64,000 nt of DNA, taken from assembly GCA_037965595.1 (NCBI GenBank), contig CP150183.1, positions 186,001-250,000 of the forward strand, given 5' to 3'. The notes below the pieces were generated by a model. It was given only the letters and a program-made list of their open reading frames with translations, was not told the origin of the DNA and did no database searches. This stretch comes from Alkalihalobacillus sp. FSL W8-0930. Lineage in GTDB: Bacteria > Bacillota > Bacilli > Bacillales > Bacillaceae_D. Positions 15,394 through 27,769 of this stretch are shown one piece after another; within the stretch, counting starts at the first letter, position 1, and each line of letters starts with the position of its first letter. Made by a program: the position numbers and the translations under genes.

Positions 15394-15468
15394 ATCCTTT
15401 GAAGTCATGCTCATAATTTGATTCTTGTCCCAATATACTTTAACGGAACGGGACAAGGAGGATGAGGC

Positions 15469-16182
15469 ATGCAGGTTAAGTGGATGAAAGTGATTATTGG
15501 ATCGTTGCTAGCAGCGGCCCTCTTTTATATCATACAGGACCAGCTTCAAAGTGATCGTTCCATCGGATGGCATATGCCGTTGTCACAAAGAGTTATTGTA
15601 ATTGATGCAGGTCATGGTGGCATGGACGGGGGAGCAGTAGCTGATTCAGGGTTACTTGAGAAAGAGGCAACCCTTGAGATTGCCAAAAAAGTACGTGACT
15701 ATCTGCAGGAAGCCGGGGCCATTGTTCTCTTAACAAGAGAAGAGGACACGGACTTAGCGGACGAAGCAACGAAAAAAATCCGTACACGGAAAACAGAGGA
15801 CTTAAAACGTAGAGTGGAAATCGTAAATGAATCAGATGCGGACTTATTTATCAGCATTCATATGAACGCGATTCCTTCTCCTAAATGGAGAGGCGCGCAG
15901 ACGTTTTACCATTTATCTAATCCTCAAAACCAAGTTGTTGCGAAGCTCATTCAGGATGAAATGGTGCGAAATCTCGAAAATACAAATCGTATCGCCAAGC
16001 CGATTCAGCATGTGTACTTGTTGAAGGAAGCAGAAATTCCGGGTGCATTGGTTGAAGCCGGATTCCTATCTAATCCGGAGGAAGCCGAACTTCTAAACAC
16101 AGAGGAATATCAGGAAAGTGTGGCAGCATCCATCTACCAAGGAATATTGCGTTACTATTCTGGTGAGGAAGCCCCGAAATAG
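15469..16182 (+). CDS. cwlD: N-acetylmuramoyl-L-alanine amidase CwlD (germination)
   Basis: 237 residues with an N-terminal membrane/signal helix (about 8-23) and an Amidase_3 domain. Zinc and catalytic residues are visible: His49 in IDAGHGGMDGG, Glu in LLEKEATL, His in FISIHMNA, and Glu in ALVEAGFLSN. CwlD removes peptide side chains from spore-cortex muramic acid, the first step toward muramic-delta-lactam made with PdaA. Upstream, CTTGTCCC (15424) and GGGACAAG (15450) form an inverted repeat that includes part of the AAGGAGG site. It stands in its usual place before salA. Confidence 0.93.
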   Translation: MQVKWMKVIIGSLLAAALFYIIQDQLQSDRSIGWHMPLSQRVIVIDAGHGGMDGGAVADSGLLEKEATLEIAKKVRDYLQEAGAIVLLTREEDTDLADEATKKIRTRKTEDLKRRVEIVNESDADLFISIHMNAIPSPKWRGAQTFYHLSNPQNQVVAKLIQDEMVRNLENTNRIAKPIQHVYLLKEAEIPGALVEAGFLSNPEEAELLNTEEYQESVAASIYQGILRYYSGEEAPK

Positions 16183-16261
16183 AGAGCCAAATTGGTTTAA
16201 GCCACTTTGGCTTCTATGCTATACTGTGTCTAGAGACAGGTATTAGGAGAGGGGATCAATC

Positions 16262-17317
16262 ATGTTAACAGAATCAGCAATTATGGAAGCGCTAAACCGC
16301 GTGAGAGATCGCGATCTGAATAAAAGCATTGTTGAAACAGGCGGCGTTAAAGAAGTCACGATAAAAGAAAACAATGTCAGTTTGAAAATTGCCTTAGCTC
16401 GAACAGGAACATCGGACCAGATGGAGATCCAACAGGAGGTTGTCGGAATCCTAAAAGGAGAGGGCGCAGATTCTGTTGGCTTGCGATTTACTGAACTAAC
16501 GGAAGAGGAAATCCAGGCACAGGGAGGATTTGGTGAAGAGGCGTTTGAAGGTCCAGCTTTGCTTTCACCTGATAGTAAAACGACGTTTATCTCCGTAACA
16601 AGTGGAAAAGGCGGAGTTGGAAAATCAACCGTTTCTGTTAACCTAGCAGTATCCCTTACTCGTCTAGGGAAGAAAGTCGGCATTATTGATGCGGATATCT
16701 ATGGCTTTAGTGTACCTGACATGATGGGAATTGAAGAGCGTCCCGTTGTACATAACGAACGTATTTTCCCAGTTGAACGATTTGGCGTAAAAGTCATTTC
16801 AATGGGATTCTTTGTAGAAGATAATGCACCAGTCATTTGGCGTGGACCAATGCTTGGGAAGATGATCAACCAATTCTTTAGCGAGGTTGAATGGGGAGAA
16901 CTTGATTATTTAATCATGGACTTACCACCAGGTACAGGGGACGTGGCTCTTGACTTGCATACAATGATTCCTCAATCAAAAGAAATTCTTGTCACGACTC
17001 CTCATGCAACAGCTGCGTTTGTTGCAGCCCGTGCTGGGACGATGGCGATTAAAACAAATCATCAAATTTTTGGTGTCGTTGAAAATATGGCTTATTTTGA
17101 AAGCCAGACTACAGGTGAAAGAGAATATGTCTTTGGCCGTGGTGGAGGAACAAGACTTGCTGAAGAACTAAAAACTGAGGTTCTCGGCCATGTACCGCTT
17201 GGACAACCGGACATTGATGAAAACGACTTTGCTCCATCAATCTATGGACCGGAGCATCCAATTGGAATTATCTATACTGAGATTGCTAAAAAGGTGTTAG
17301 ACAAGCCCCTTCGTTAA
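16262..17317 (+). CDS. salA: Mrp/NBP35-family ATPase SalA
   Basis: 351 residues. An N-terminal DUF59 (MIP18-like) domain covers about residues 1-85. A P-loop ATPase domain has SGKGGVGKST (residues 114-123) and IDADIYG. Mrp proteins bind and transfer Fe-S clusters; in B. subtilis SalA is also a transcription regulator of scoC. The CPxC metal motif of Fe-S carrying relatives is not visible near the C terminus, which fits Bacillus SalA. GAGAGGGG precedes the ATG. Confidence 0.93.
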   Translation: MLTESAIMEALNRVRDRDLNKSIVETGGVKEVTIKENNVSLKIALARTGTSDQMEIQQEVVGILKGEGADSVGLRFTELTEEEIQAQGGFGEEAFEGPALLSPDSKTTFISVTSGKGGVGKSTVSVNLAVSLTRLGKKVGIIDADIYGFSVPDMMGIEERPVVHNERIFPVERFGVKVISMGFFVEDNAPVIWRGPMLGKMINQFFSEVEWGELDYLIMDLPPGTGDVALDLHTMIPQSKEILVTTPHATAAFVAARAGTMAIKTNHQIFGVVENMAYFESQTTGEREYVFGRGGGTRLAEELKTEVLGHVPLGQPDIDENDFAPSIYGPEHPIGIIYTEIAKKVLDKPLR

Positions 17318-17320
17318 TAG

Positions 17321-17358
17321 AAAAAGCAACAAAATCTAATGTGATTTTGTTGCTTTTT
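17321..17358. terminator. Bidirectional terminator salA/gerD
   Basis: AAAAAGCAACAAAATC pairs with GATTTTGTTGCTTTTTT around TAATGT, between convergent genes. Confidence 0.92.
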
Positions 17359-17360
17359 TA

Positions 17361-17939
17361 TTATCCTTTTTCTCCGCCTTCTTTTTCGGACGCTTTGTTT
17401 TCCTCGGCTATCTTTTTAAGCATTTCATTTAGTTTTTCTTGATAATAAGGGCTTTCAAAATTTTCCTGCATAATGGTATTTAATTGCTCGCGATATTCCT
17501 TTGTTTTCATTAATTCTAAAGCTGCTTTTTCCATTTCAGGATCCTTTAATACATCAATCAGCATCGCTTGATATTCAGGATCTTTCATCAGAGCTTTAAG
17601 CATCTTTTCATTTTCCTGCTGCATGCTTTGGGCGAAGGTTTTAGCAAATTCGGGATCCTTTAAAATCTCCTGCCAATACTTCTTACCTTCTTCTGAAGTT
17701 AACGTATCCTGGATCGTTTTTTTGACCATGTCCTGATCCATGACAAATTCTTCGCGCATATCTTCTTCCGTCATTAGCTCGTGGATCGCTTCTTTTCCTT
17801 CATCGGTTTTAAGCATATCCACCATCATTTTCTTTGTTCCATCATAGCTCGGTTGTGATCCCTCACTATTTTGTTGAGCGCAACCAGAAAAAAGTAGAAG
17901 GATACCAAGTCCAAGCGCCATGTATCGTAATTTCATCAC
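17361..17939 (-). CDS. gerD: Spore germination lipoprotein GerD
   Basis: 192 residues. A lipoprotein signal ends in LLLFSGC (lipid-modified Cys near residue 20). The rest is a highly charged alpha-helical region with repeated KDPE, LKTDEGKEA and MKDPEYQAML motifs, as in GerD. GerD scaffolds the germinant receptors into the germinosome in the spore inner membrane. It points against salA and lies head-to-head with kbaA. A CATAGTA sequence on its upstream strand (17965-17971) resembles a SigG -10, but no good -35 is visible. Confidence 0.92.
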   Translation of the reverse strand: MMKLRYMALGLGILLLFSGCAQQNSEGSQPSYDGTKKMMVDMLKTDEGKEAIHELMTEEDMREEFVMDQDMVKKTIQDTLTSEEGKKYWQEILKDPEFAKTFAQSMQQENEKMLKALMKDPEYQAMLIDVLKDPEMEKAALELMKTKEYREQLNTIMQENFESPYYQEKLNEMLKKIAEENKASEKEGGEKG

Positions 17940-18087
17940 ACATATCTCTCCCTTTTAGGATCTACTATGCTTAATGTGAGAAAAAACAAAAAAGATTATG
18001 CATTGGTTACGGATTAGATATGGAAACATTCAAAGGTCGTTGGTACAATTAAAGAAGAGGAGCAACATAGACATTGGGGGATATCGT

Positions 18088-18684
18088 GTGAATAGCCGTA
18101 AAGTCGTTTTTTTATTTTGGAGTACACTGCTAGTTGGAAGTTTAACCGGGGGTGTGGTAGGTAGTATATTAAACGCCGATCGTTTAACCGGCGGGGGATT
18201 TGCGAACTTCTTCTGGGGCGCGGTTTGGGCCATTGGGATTAGTGCAGCGTTTAGCTTAATCGCACAAATGGGATTCTTTGCGTATTTAACCTTACATAGG
18301 TTTGGTCTCGGCATTTTTAAATCTGTCCGTTTATGGAACCGGATTCAAATGGTCATTATTGCGTTTGTTGTCTTTGATTTATTTTACTTACGTTATGCAG
18401 CCTTTGCGGAAGCTGGAGAAAGCATATGGTCCTATATGATCATCCCAGTCTTACTTCTTCTATATGGAATGGTGATTGCTGCACTTAAAGCGAAGGCGAC
18501 AAACCGTCAAGCGTTTATTCCTGCGCTATTTTTTATCGTTGTGGTCACAACCATTGAGTGGGTACCGGCACTTACGGCGAATGATCCAAAGTGGTTATGG
18601 ATTTATTTCACACCACTTCTTGCAGCAAATACATGGCAATTGTTAATTTTGCACCGACTGACCGGCACGGATCAAAAGGCATAA
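18088..18684 (+). CDS. kbaA: KinB-signalling pathway activation protein KbaA
   Basis: 198 residues from GTG 18088, which follows a G-rich site (TTGGGGGA) by 7 bases; the upstream ATG at 17998 has no site. It is an integral membrane protein with six helices starting KVVFLFWSTLLVGSLTGGVVG. In B. subtilis KbaA is needed for activation of the sporulation kinase KinB. It keeps its usual place between gerD and pdaB. Confidence 0.9.
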   Translation: MNSRKVVFLFWSTLLVGSLTGGVVGSILNADRLTGGGFANFFWGAVWAIGISAAFSLIAQMGFFAYLTLHRFGLGIFKSVRLWNRIQMVIIAFVVFDLFYLRYAAFAEAGESIWSYMIIPVLLLLYGMVIAALKAKATNRQAFIPALFFIVVVTTIEWVPALTANDPKWLWIYFTPLLAANTWQLLILHRLTGTDQKA

Positions 18685-18695
18685 AGTTTAATAAG

Positions 18696-18737
18696 AAAAG
18701 CCCGCATATCCAGTTAATAATGGAGAAGCGGGCTTTT
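18696..18737. terminator. Bidirectional terminator kbaA/pdaB
   Basis: AAAAGCCCGC pairs with GCGGGCTTTT between the two convergent genes. Confidence 0.88.
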
Positions 18738-18740
18738 GTA

Positions 18741-19505
18741 TTATTCTACTTCTTCACTATCAGGCTCGGCACCAGTCATTAAAGATTCAACAGAGGAGAA
18801 GGTGAAGCCGTTGTTTCTTAACTCTTTAATAATCTCGGGAAGTGCATTCTCTGTTTGTTTTGCAGAGTCCGAAGCATGGAAGAGAATCACATCACCTGCT
18901 GTTGTTTCTTCTAACACATTCTTAATAATTTGATCTGTTCCAGGGTTTTGATAATCCTTAGAATCAACACTCCAATGAATAATGCTTAATCCTTGCTTGT
19001 CTGCAATACCTAAAACCTCTTGATTAAATGCTCCGTTTGGCGGACGAAGAAGAACCGGTCTCTCCTCAGCAAATTCCGTTAACACCTGCTGACCTCTCTG
19101 AATGTCCTGACTTACCTTTGTTGCATCCCACGTATCATAGCTTTTGTATTGGTAGCCATGATTCCCAATCGTATAGCCGCTCTCATGAATCTTGCTTGCG
19201 AGCTCCGGGTACCGTTCTGCCCAGGAAGCAGAGAGGAAGAAGGTTGCCTCGTCTACCTTTTCATTTTGGAGTGTCTCAAGTATAGGTAGTAATCGTTCCT
19301 CGCCCCAGCTCACATTAAATGTTAGAGCAACGTTCTTTTCATCTGTTTCTGATCTGTAAAAGGCTTGCGGTCCGCTATCGGTTGTAAAGACACTCATAGT
19401 GTGTCGTTCTAAATAAATCCAACCGGCTGCAAAAAAAGCAGCGACTAATATAATAGATAATGCCTTCCAATTCTTCGCCTGAATAACCCAGATTCCTTTC
19501 ACCAA
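18741..19505 (-). CDS. pdaB: Polysaccharide deacetylase-family sporulation protein PdaB
   Basis: 254 residues with an N-terminal membrane helix (about 15-31) and a NodB domain. VALTFNVSWGEE replaces the catalytic TFDDG motif, as in Bacillus PdaB. IGNHGYQYKSYD and RPPNGAFN are the following motifs, and ILFHASDSAKQT the last. PdaB is required for spore stability and cortex maintenance; its enzymatic activity is uncertain given the altered first motif. It is convergent with kbaA. Confidence 0.9.
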   Translation of the reverse strand: MVKGIWVIQAKNWKALSIILVAAFFAAGWIYLERHTMSVFTTDSGPQAFYRSETDEKNVALTFNVSWGEERLLPILETLQNEKVDEATFFLSASWAERYPELASKIHESGYTIGNHGYQYKSYDTWDATKVSQDIQRGQQVLTEFAEERPVLLRPPNGAFNQEVLGIADKQGLSIIHWSVDSKDYQNPGTDQIIKNVLEETTAGDVILFHASDSAKQTENALPEIIKELRNNGFTFSSVESLMTGAEPDSEEVE

Positions 19506-19609
19506 CCTCGCTCCTTCTCATCGTTTATACTCAATTTATGCGGAGCGGGACAAGATATGAATAAAAAGCGAAGAAATAGAAAAGACTGAATGCTATTGTG
19601 TAAGAAGTT

Positions 19610-19855
19610 ATGTCGATGGATGAGGTGCTGTTTATGCTGGGTGTTGTGTTGCAGAGTAAGGAAGCTCAAGAAGTTGAATACTTACTAAAAAGAGAGATGG
19701 AAGAAATTCTATTAGATCTATCAGATCCAAGGATCGATGACATCGTCAAACATGTGATGAGAGAAAAGTATCAGCTCATCTATGGTTTATATAAACGTTT
19801 TGTCTCACCAAAAGACCGTATTAAATATGCATTAGCCATTGCCGAACGAAAATAA
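19610..19855 (+). CDS. Conserved small helical protein, function unknown
   Basis: 81 residues, charged and helical (EAQEVEYLLKREMEEILLDLSDPRIDDIVKHVM), ending AIAERK. I recognise no named domain. It lies between pdaB and the rRNA promoters. A second in-frame ATG is at 19616. No strong ribosome binding site precedes either, only GTAAGAAG, so expression may be low. Codon use matches the neighbours and supports a real gene. Confidence 0.6.
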   Translation: MSMDEVLFMLGVVLQSKEAQEVEYLLKREMEEILLDLSDPRIDDIVKHVMREKYQLIYGLYKRFVSPKDRIKYALAIAERK

Positions 19856-19889
19856 TATTATGTTTTTAAAATAATTTTTTGAAAAAACA

Positions 19890-19919
19890 TTGACGGTTTT
19901 AATCGGACCGTGTTATATT
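19890..19919 (+). promoter_or_regulatory. rRNA promoter P1
   Basis: TTGACG at 19890-19895 and TATATT at 19914-19919 (or TTATAT one base earlier, giving a 17-base spacer). It lies in an AT-rich tract with A and T runs upstream that can act as an UP element. Confidence 0.75.
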
Positions 19920-19975
19920 CTTAACTACCGCCACTGAGACACACATTGTTGGCAAAAATATTTTAAAAAAAGATG

Positions 19976-20004
19976 TTGACTTTCAAAGTGAGTTGCGGTA
20001 AAGT
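19976..20004 (+). promoter_or_regulatory. rRNA promoter P2
   Basis: TTGACT at 19976-19981 and TAAAGT at 19999-20004 with a 17-base spacer, preceded by a run of A. The tandem promoter layout is usual for Bacillus rrn operons. Downstream, GTTCTTTGAAAACT (20031-20044) is the boxA-like leader sequence, and it recurs before the 23S gene. Confidence 0.75.
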
Positions 20005-20173
20005 ATTAAAGGTCGCTACAAGCGATCATAAGTTCTTTGAAAACTGAACAAAAGCCAAGCGTACGAAGAGATACAAGATATCTCATAAGTATAAAAAAGT
20101 CGTAGTGTAAGCTACGCAATTGGAAAGTTGATGGTAACATCAACGCCAGCAGTTGAGCAATCAACTCACCACT

Positions 20174-24897
<4,724 letters not shown>

Positions 24898-24992
24898 ATT
24901 TGGTGTATGACTGTGTGAGCACGATTTAGTTTTGAAGGAATCATATTCTTTCAAGTAGACAACAAACACGTAAGTGGTTGGCAGTCTAATAG

Positions 24993-25108
24993 TCCGGTGG
25001 CAATAGCGAAGAGGTCACACCCGTTCCCATGCCGAACACGGCCGTTAAGCTCTTCTGCGTCAATGGTAGTTGGGGGCTTCCCCCTGCGAGAGTAGAACGT
25101 TGCCGGGC
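24993..25108 (+). rRNA. rrf: 5S ribosomal RNA
   Basis: About 116 nt, TCCGGTGGCAATAGC to AACGTTGCCGGGC, with GAAGAGGTCACACCCGTTCCCA-type core and CCGAACACGG. The terminal stem is closed by CCGG/CCGG pairing and followed by a T run. Confidence 0.97.
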
Positions 25109-25136
25109 TTTTTTTTGTTTATACATACTTTATTAT

Positions 25137-25211
25137 TCCACAGTAGCTCAGTGGTAGAGCAATCGGCTGTTAACCGATCGGTCGTAGGTTCGAGTCCTAC
25201 CTGTGGAGCCA
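25137..25211 (+). tRNA. tRNA-Asn (anticodon GTT)
   Basis: 75 nt including an encoded CCA. Acceptor TCCACAG/CTGTGGA, D loop AGCTCAGTGGTAGAGC, anticodon loop CTGTTAA, and GGTTCGAGTCC in the T arm. Confidence 0.97.
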
Positions 25212-25222
25212 ATATTTGCTTT

Positions 25223-25295
25223 GCTTCCATAGCTCAGCAGGTAGAGCACCACCATGGTAAGGTGGGGGTCAGCGGTTCGAATCCGCTTGGAAGCT
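25223..25295 (+). tRNA. tRNA-Thr (anticodon GGT)
   Basis: 73 nt. Acceptor GCTTCCA/TGGAAGC, D arm AGCTCAGCAGGTAGAGC, anticodon loop ATGGTAA giving GGT, T arm GCGGTTCGAATCCGC. CCA is not encoded (TTA follows), unlike the tRNA-Asn 11 bases upstream. Confidence 0.96.
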
Positions 25296-25319
25296 TATAT
25301 AGAAGTATTCCGCGTAAAG

Positions 25320-25352
25320 GTTTCTCCAATGATGGAGAAGCTTATTTTTTTG
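25320..25352 (+). terminator. Terminator of the rRNA-tRNA operon
   Basis: TTTCTCCA pairs with TGGAGAA around ATGA, followed after GCTTA by seven T. It is 25 bases after tRNA-Thr. Confidence 0.72.
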
Positions 25353-25501
25353 TTTTTATTGCTAGAATGATTAAATAAATTAATGACTAGAGTAATCAGA
25401 AAATCGTAATCAAAGTGACTTCAGTTAATAGCATACCATTATTTCATACTGTAAGATTGACCTAATACTCTTAGCTCAAGCACGTTTTAGGAGGTTAGGT
25501 C

Positions 25502-26113
25502 ATGAACGGTTTAGCAACAAAAGTTGATAAAACTAAAACTAGTTGGATCCTACTAATGATCTGGAGTACCCTAACGATAAGTATCATCTATTGGTATGTT
25601 GGAAGCCCGCAAAGGTTTATAGAGTTGAGATTAGGTTATCATGAGGAGTTACTAGGAAATTTAATGGTTTGGCTTTTTACTCTAGCGATTATTCTTACGT
25701 ATAGTTTATACACTGTCTATGCTATACCATTTATAAAAAGTCACCTCTTTACGTTTAATTGGTTGAAAATTATCGGTATTTGGGCTGCGTTCGCAACAGG
25801 TATAGTAGAAGAAGTACTATTTCGCCAAGTATTAATGGACTATCTTTACACTTTGAATGTATCGAGTGTTGCTCAAATAATCCTTTCTGGGCTAGCCTTT
25901 GGTCTAGCTCATGGTGCGTGGGGGTTACTAAGGGGAGAAGTAAAAGTTGTTTTTCCTGTTATAGTTTCAACTACTATTTTAGGATGTTTACTAGCTGCAC
26001 TCTATATCTTTTCAGGAAGAAGTACATTAGCTCCAATCGTTGCACATGTGGTTATAAATATGATTATAGAACCATGGCTTATGCTTTCTGCAGTTTCGGG
26101 GAAATGGAAATAG
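25502..26113 (+). CDS. CPBP-family intramembrane glutamic protease (CAAX/Abi)
   Basis: 203 residues with six to eight membrane helices. The family motifs are visible: VEEVLFRQ (EExxxR) near residue 107, FGLAHGAWG near residue 138, and HVVIN near residue 182. Bacterial members include CAAX-type proteases and bacteriocin self-immunity proteins; no bacteriocin gene is adjacent, so the role is open. TTAGGAGG lies before the ATG. It is a single gene with its own terminator. Confidence 0.88.
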   Translation: MNGLATKVDKTKTSWILLMIWSTLTISIIYWYVGSPQRFIELRLGYHEELLGNLMVWLFTLAIILTYSLYTVYAIPFIKSHLFTFNWLKIIGIWAAFATGIVEEVLFRQVLMDYLYTLNVSSVAQIILSGLAFGLAHGAWGLLRGEVKVVFPVIVSTTILGCLLAALYIFSGRSTLAPIVAHVVINMIIEPWLMLSAVSGKWK

Positions 26114-26126
26114 TCAATATAATACC

Positions 26127-26166
26127 AAAAAAGGTGCACCTACTATATGGGAGCACCTTTTTAAAA
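26127..26166 (+). terminator. Terminator after the CPBP protease gene
   Basis: AAAAAAGGTGC and GCACCTTTTT pair (stem with CACCTACTATATGGGA in the loop region). Confidence 0.82.
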
Positions 26167-26186
26167 TAAGCCAGAAAAGCTTCTAA

Positions 26187-26456
26187 TTATATGATTTTGA
26201 TTAAAAATTGATAAAATAAGTTAGCTCCCTTTTCGTGAGTCAGTTCCTTTTCTGATATGGAGTACATTCCTACCAAATAACCAAAACTCTCTACAAATGG
26301 GTATACACGTGTATCCGGTATCTTGACCTCATATTCCTTATCATTATAAAAAAGGCACCAAATATCTTTGTCTAAAGCTTTTAACAAGATTCCCTCGATA
26401 TCATGGTTGTTCTCGTAATATCCTACATGCATATGCTTGGTTTCATCAAAAAGCAT
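26187..26456 (-). CDS. Small hypothetical protein
   Basis: 89 residues, MLFDETKHMHVGYYENNHDI...; it looks like a compact beta-rich soluble protein (IWCLFYNDKEYEVKIPDTRVYPF) with a helical tail. No family recognised. TAGGAGG lies about 12 bases upstream of the ATG on the minus strand, which supports translation. It has its own unit, between CPBP and the DUF2812 operon. Confidence 0.6.
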   Translation of the reverse strand: MLFDETKHMHVGYYENNHDIEGILLKALDKDIWCLFYNDKEYEVKIPDTRVYPFVESFGYLVGMYSISEKELTHEKGANLFYQFLIKII

Positions 26457-26516
26457 AGTATAACGTTCCTCCTAGCGCTACTAAACAATGTACAAATGTA
26501 GTAGAGTACAGAAATT

Positions 26517-26546
26517 AAGAGCCTTATCTAAGAAATGAAGGCTCTA
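26517..26546 (-). terminator. Terminator of the PadR/DUF2812 operon
   Basis: AGAGCCTT and AAGGCTCT form an inverted repeat 15 bases beyond the DUF2812 stop. Confidence 0.65.
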
Positions 26547-26560
26547 GTTTAAGTAATCTA

Positions 26561-27283
26561 TCATGCTTTATTTACTCTAATCTCTATAACCTTTATTACT
26601 ATATAAACAATTAAGAATCCACCTGCAGCGCCAACTACCATGCGAGAAATTGTTAGAAGCCCATCATGAACATGATTAGAAATCAGAAAGACAATCGTCA
26701 AATAAATTAAGAGAAGAAGGTATGGGATAACTTTAGCGATGAGGATTAATCCTTTCTTACCTTCAACGCCCCATTTGTTTTTATAAATAGTTAAAACCGT
26801 CCAGGCTGCAGGTACTGACACAACAGTCAACGGTACGATCGCAACTGCAAGTATGTTCCTTAGCATACCTGTACTAAAAGTAATTCCCACCCATGAGAAA
26901 ATAGTTAACAAAAGGGTTATAATAGTTATTGGTAACAGAGATTTCCCCAAGTTATGATGCTTTTCCGCAATCGTCCCCATATCTGTATAGATAGGCTTTG
27001 TACCTGGAGCAGCACGGAAAAAATGCATACCCTGACTAGACAAAACATGTGTCCAGCCTGCTTCCGTAAACAAGTTAAGATATTCATCCTTCTCTTCATC
27101 TGCCAGTTCCCGGTAATCAATATTGTAAATATACTCAGCTGGTTCACCTTTCTTAAGCGTATAGCCCATAAAAGCAAACTTTTCAAGATGCCAGCCTTCT
27201 TTTGATTTAAGTTGCAGCTTCTTCATATCTGTTTCTTCTCCAAAGGCCAAACCTTCAGACATGATATATTTAGTTGTTTTCAT
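26561..27283 (-). CDS. DUF2812 domain membrane protein
   Basis: 240 residues. The N-terminal half is the DUF2812 domain (LQLKSKEGWHLEKFAFMGYTLKKGEP, EYIYNIDYREL, YLNLFTEAGWTHV, GMHFFRA). The C-terminal half has four membrane helices. These proteins are the regular partners of PadR regulators and appear to be membrane effectors of unknown function. It overlaps the padR gene by 14 bases. Confidence 0.87.
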   Translation of the reverse strand: MKTTKYIMSEGLAFGEETDMKKLQLKSKEGWHLEKFAFMGYTLKKGEPAEYIYNIDYRELADEEKDEYLNLFTEAGWTHVLSSQGMHFFRAAPGTKPIYTDMGTIAEKHHNLGKSLLPITIITLLLTIFSWVGITFSTGMLRNILAVAIVPLTVVSVPAAWTVLTIYKNKWGVEGKKGLILIAKVIPYLLLLIYLTIVFLISNHVHDGLLTISRMVVGAAGGFLIVYIVIKVIEIRVNKA

Positions 27284-27614
27284 CTTCTCCAGCCTCCTTG
27301 AGTTTAAGTCCTGCTTCTGCTAGGTGAATCATCTTTTTGCGTAGCTTGACATCTTCTTCTAAAACGATTCTTCCTTTTTGAGTGAGTAAATATGTTTTTC
27401 TTCTAGAGTCTGTCGCATCATGTAAGTAAATCCACTCATTTTTAAGTAGTTTCTTGATGATGGTGTACATGGATGCGGGGCCGATGGTTAGAATCCCATC
27501 CGTTGTTTCTTCAATTAGGTTCATGATGGCATACCCGTGCCGTGGCTTTGTTAAAGCAGCCATAATGTAAAACATAGAGTCAGTTAGTTGTTCGTTTTGT
27601 TTCATTTTTATCAC
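27270..27614 (-). CDS. PadR-family transcriptional regulator
   Basis: 114 residues with the PadR winged helix: YIMAALTKPRHGYAIMNLIEETTDG, MYTIIKKLLKNEWIYL and RKTYLLTQKGRIVLEEDV. It probably represses its own operon with the DUF2812 gene. Twin TATATC-N7-GATATA dyads lie just upstream. PadR repressors of this kind respond to phenolics, drugs or envelope stress, and the ligand is unknown here. Confidence 0.9.
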   Translation of the reverse strand: MIKMKQNEQLTDSMFYIMAALTKPRHGYAIMNLIEETTDGILTIGPASMYTIIKKLLKNEWIYLHDATDSRRKTYLLTQKGRIVLEEDVKLRKKMIHLAEAGLKLKEAGEDENN

Positions 27615-27626
27615 CGGTTTCTGTTT

Positions 27627-27676
27627 TATATCGTAATGTGATATATCTAAATATAATATATCTTTTTATGATATAT
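27627..27676. promoter_or_regulatory. Twin TATATC-N7-GATATA dyads, probable PadR operators
   Basis: TATATC (27627-27632)...GATATA (27640-27645) and ATATATC (27656-27662)...GATATAT (27670-27676) have the same 7-base spacer and centres 30 bp apart. They overlap the only AT-rich promoter region of the padR operon. Confidence 0.6.
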
Positions 27677-27769
27677 AAGTCAACTCTAATTTATCCTCAC
27701 AACTCATGTTTCTAATCCCATCATAAGGGAATGGATTCCTAAATAACTCAAAAAAAGGAGGGATTGTCT

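Noticed and set aside
15424-15457. CTTGTCCC/GGGACAAG inverted repeat before cwlD as a riboswitch or operator
   Set aside because: Only eight base pairs with an 18-base loop; noted in the cwlD entry, but evidence is too thin for a separate call.
25070-25378. 102-codon frame with SSVVEQSAVNRSVVGSSPT
   Set aside because: It is the translation of 5S end and two tRNA genes, a common artefact.
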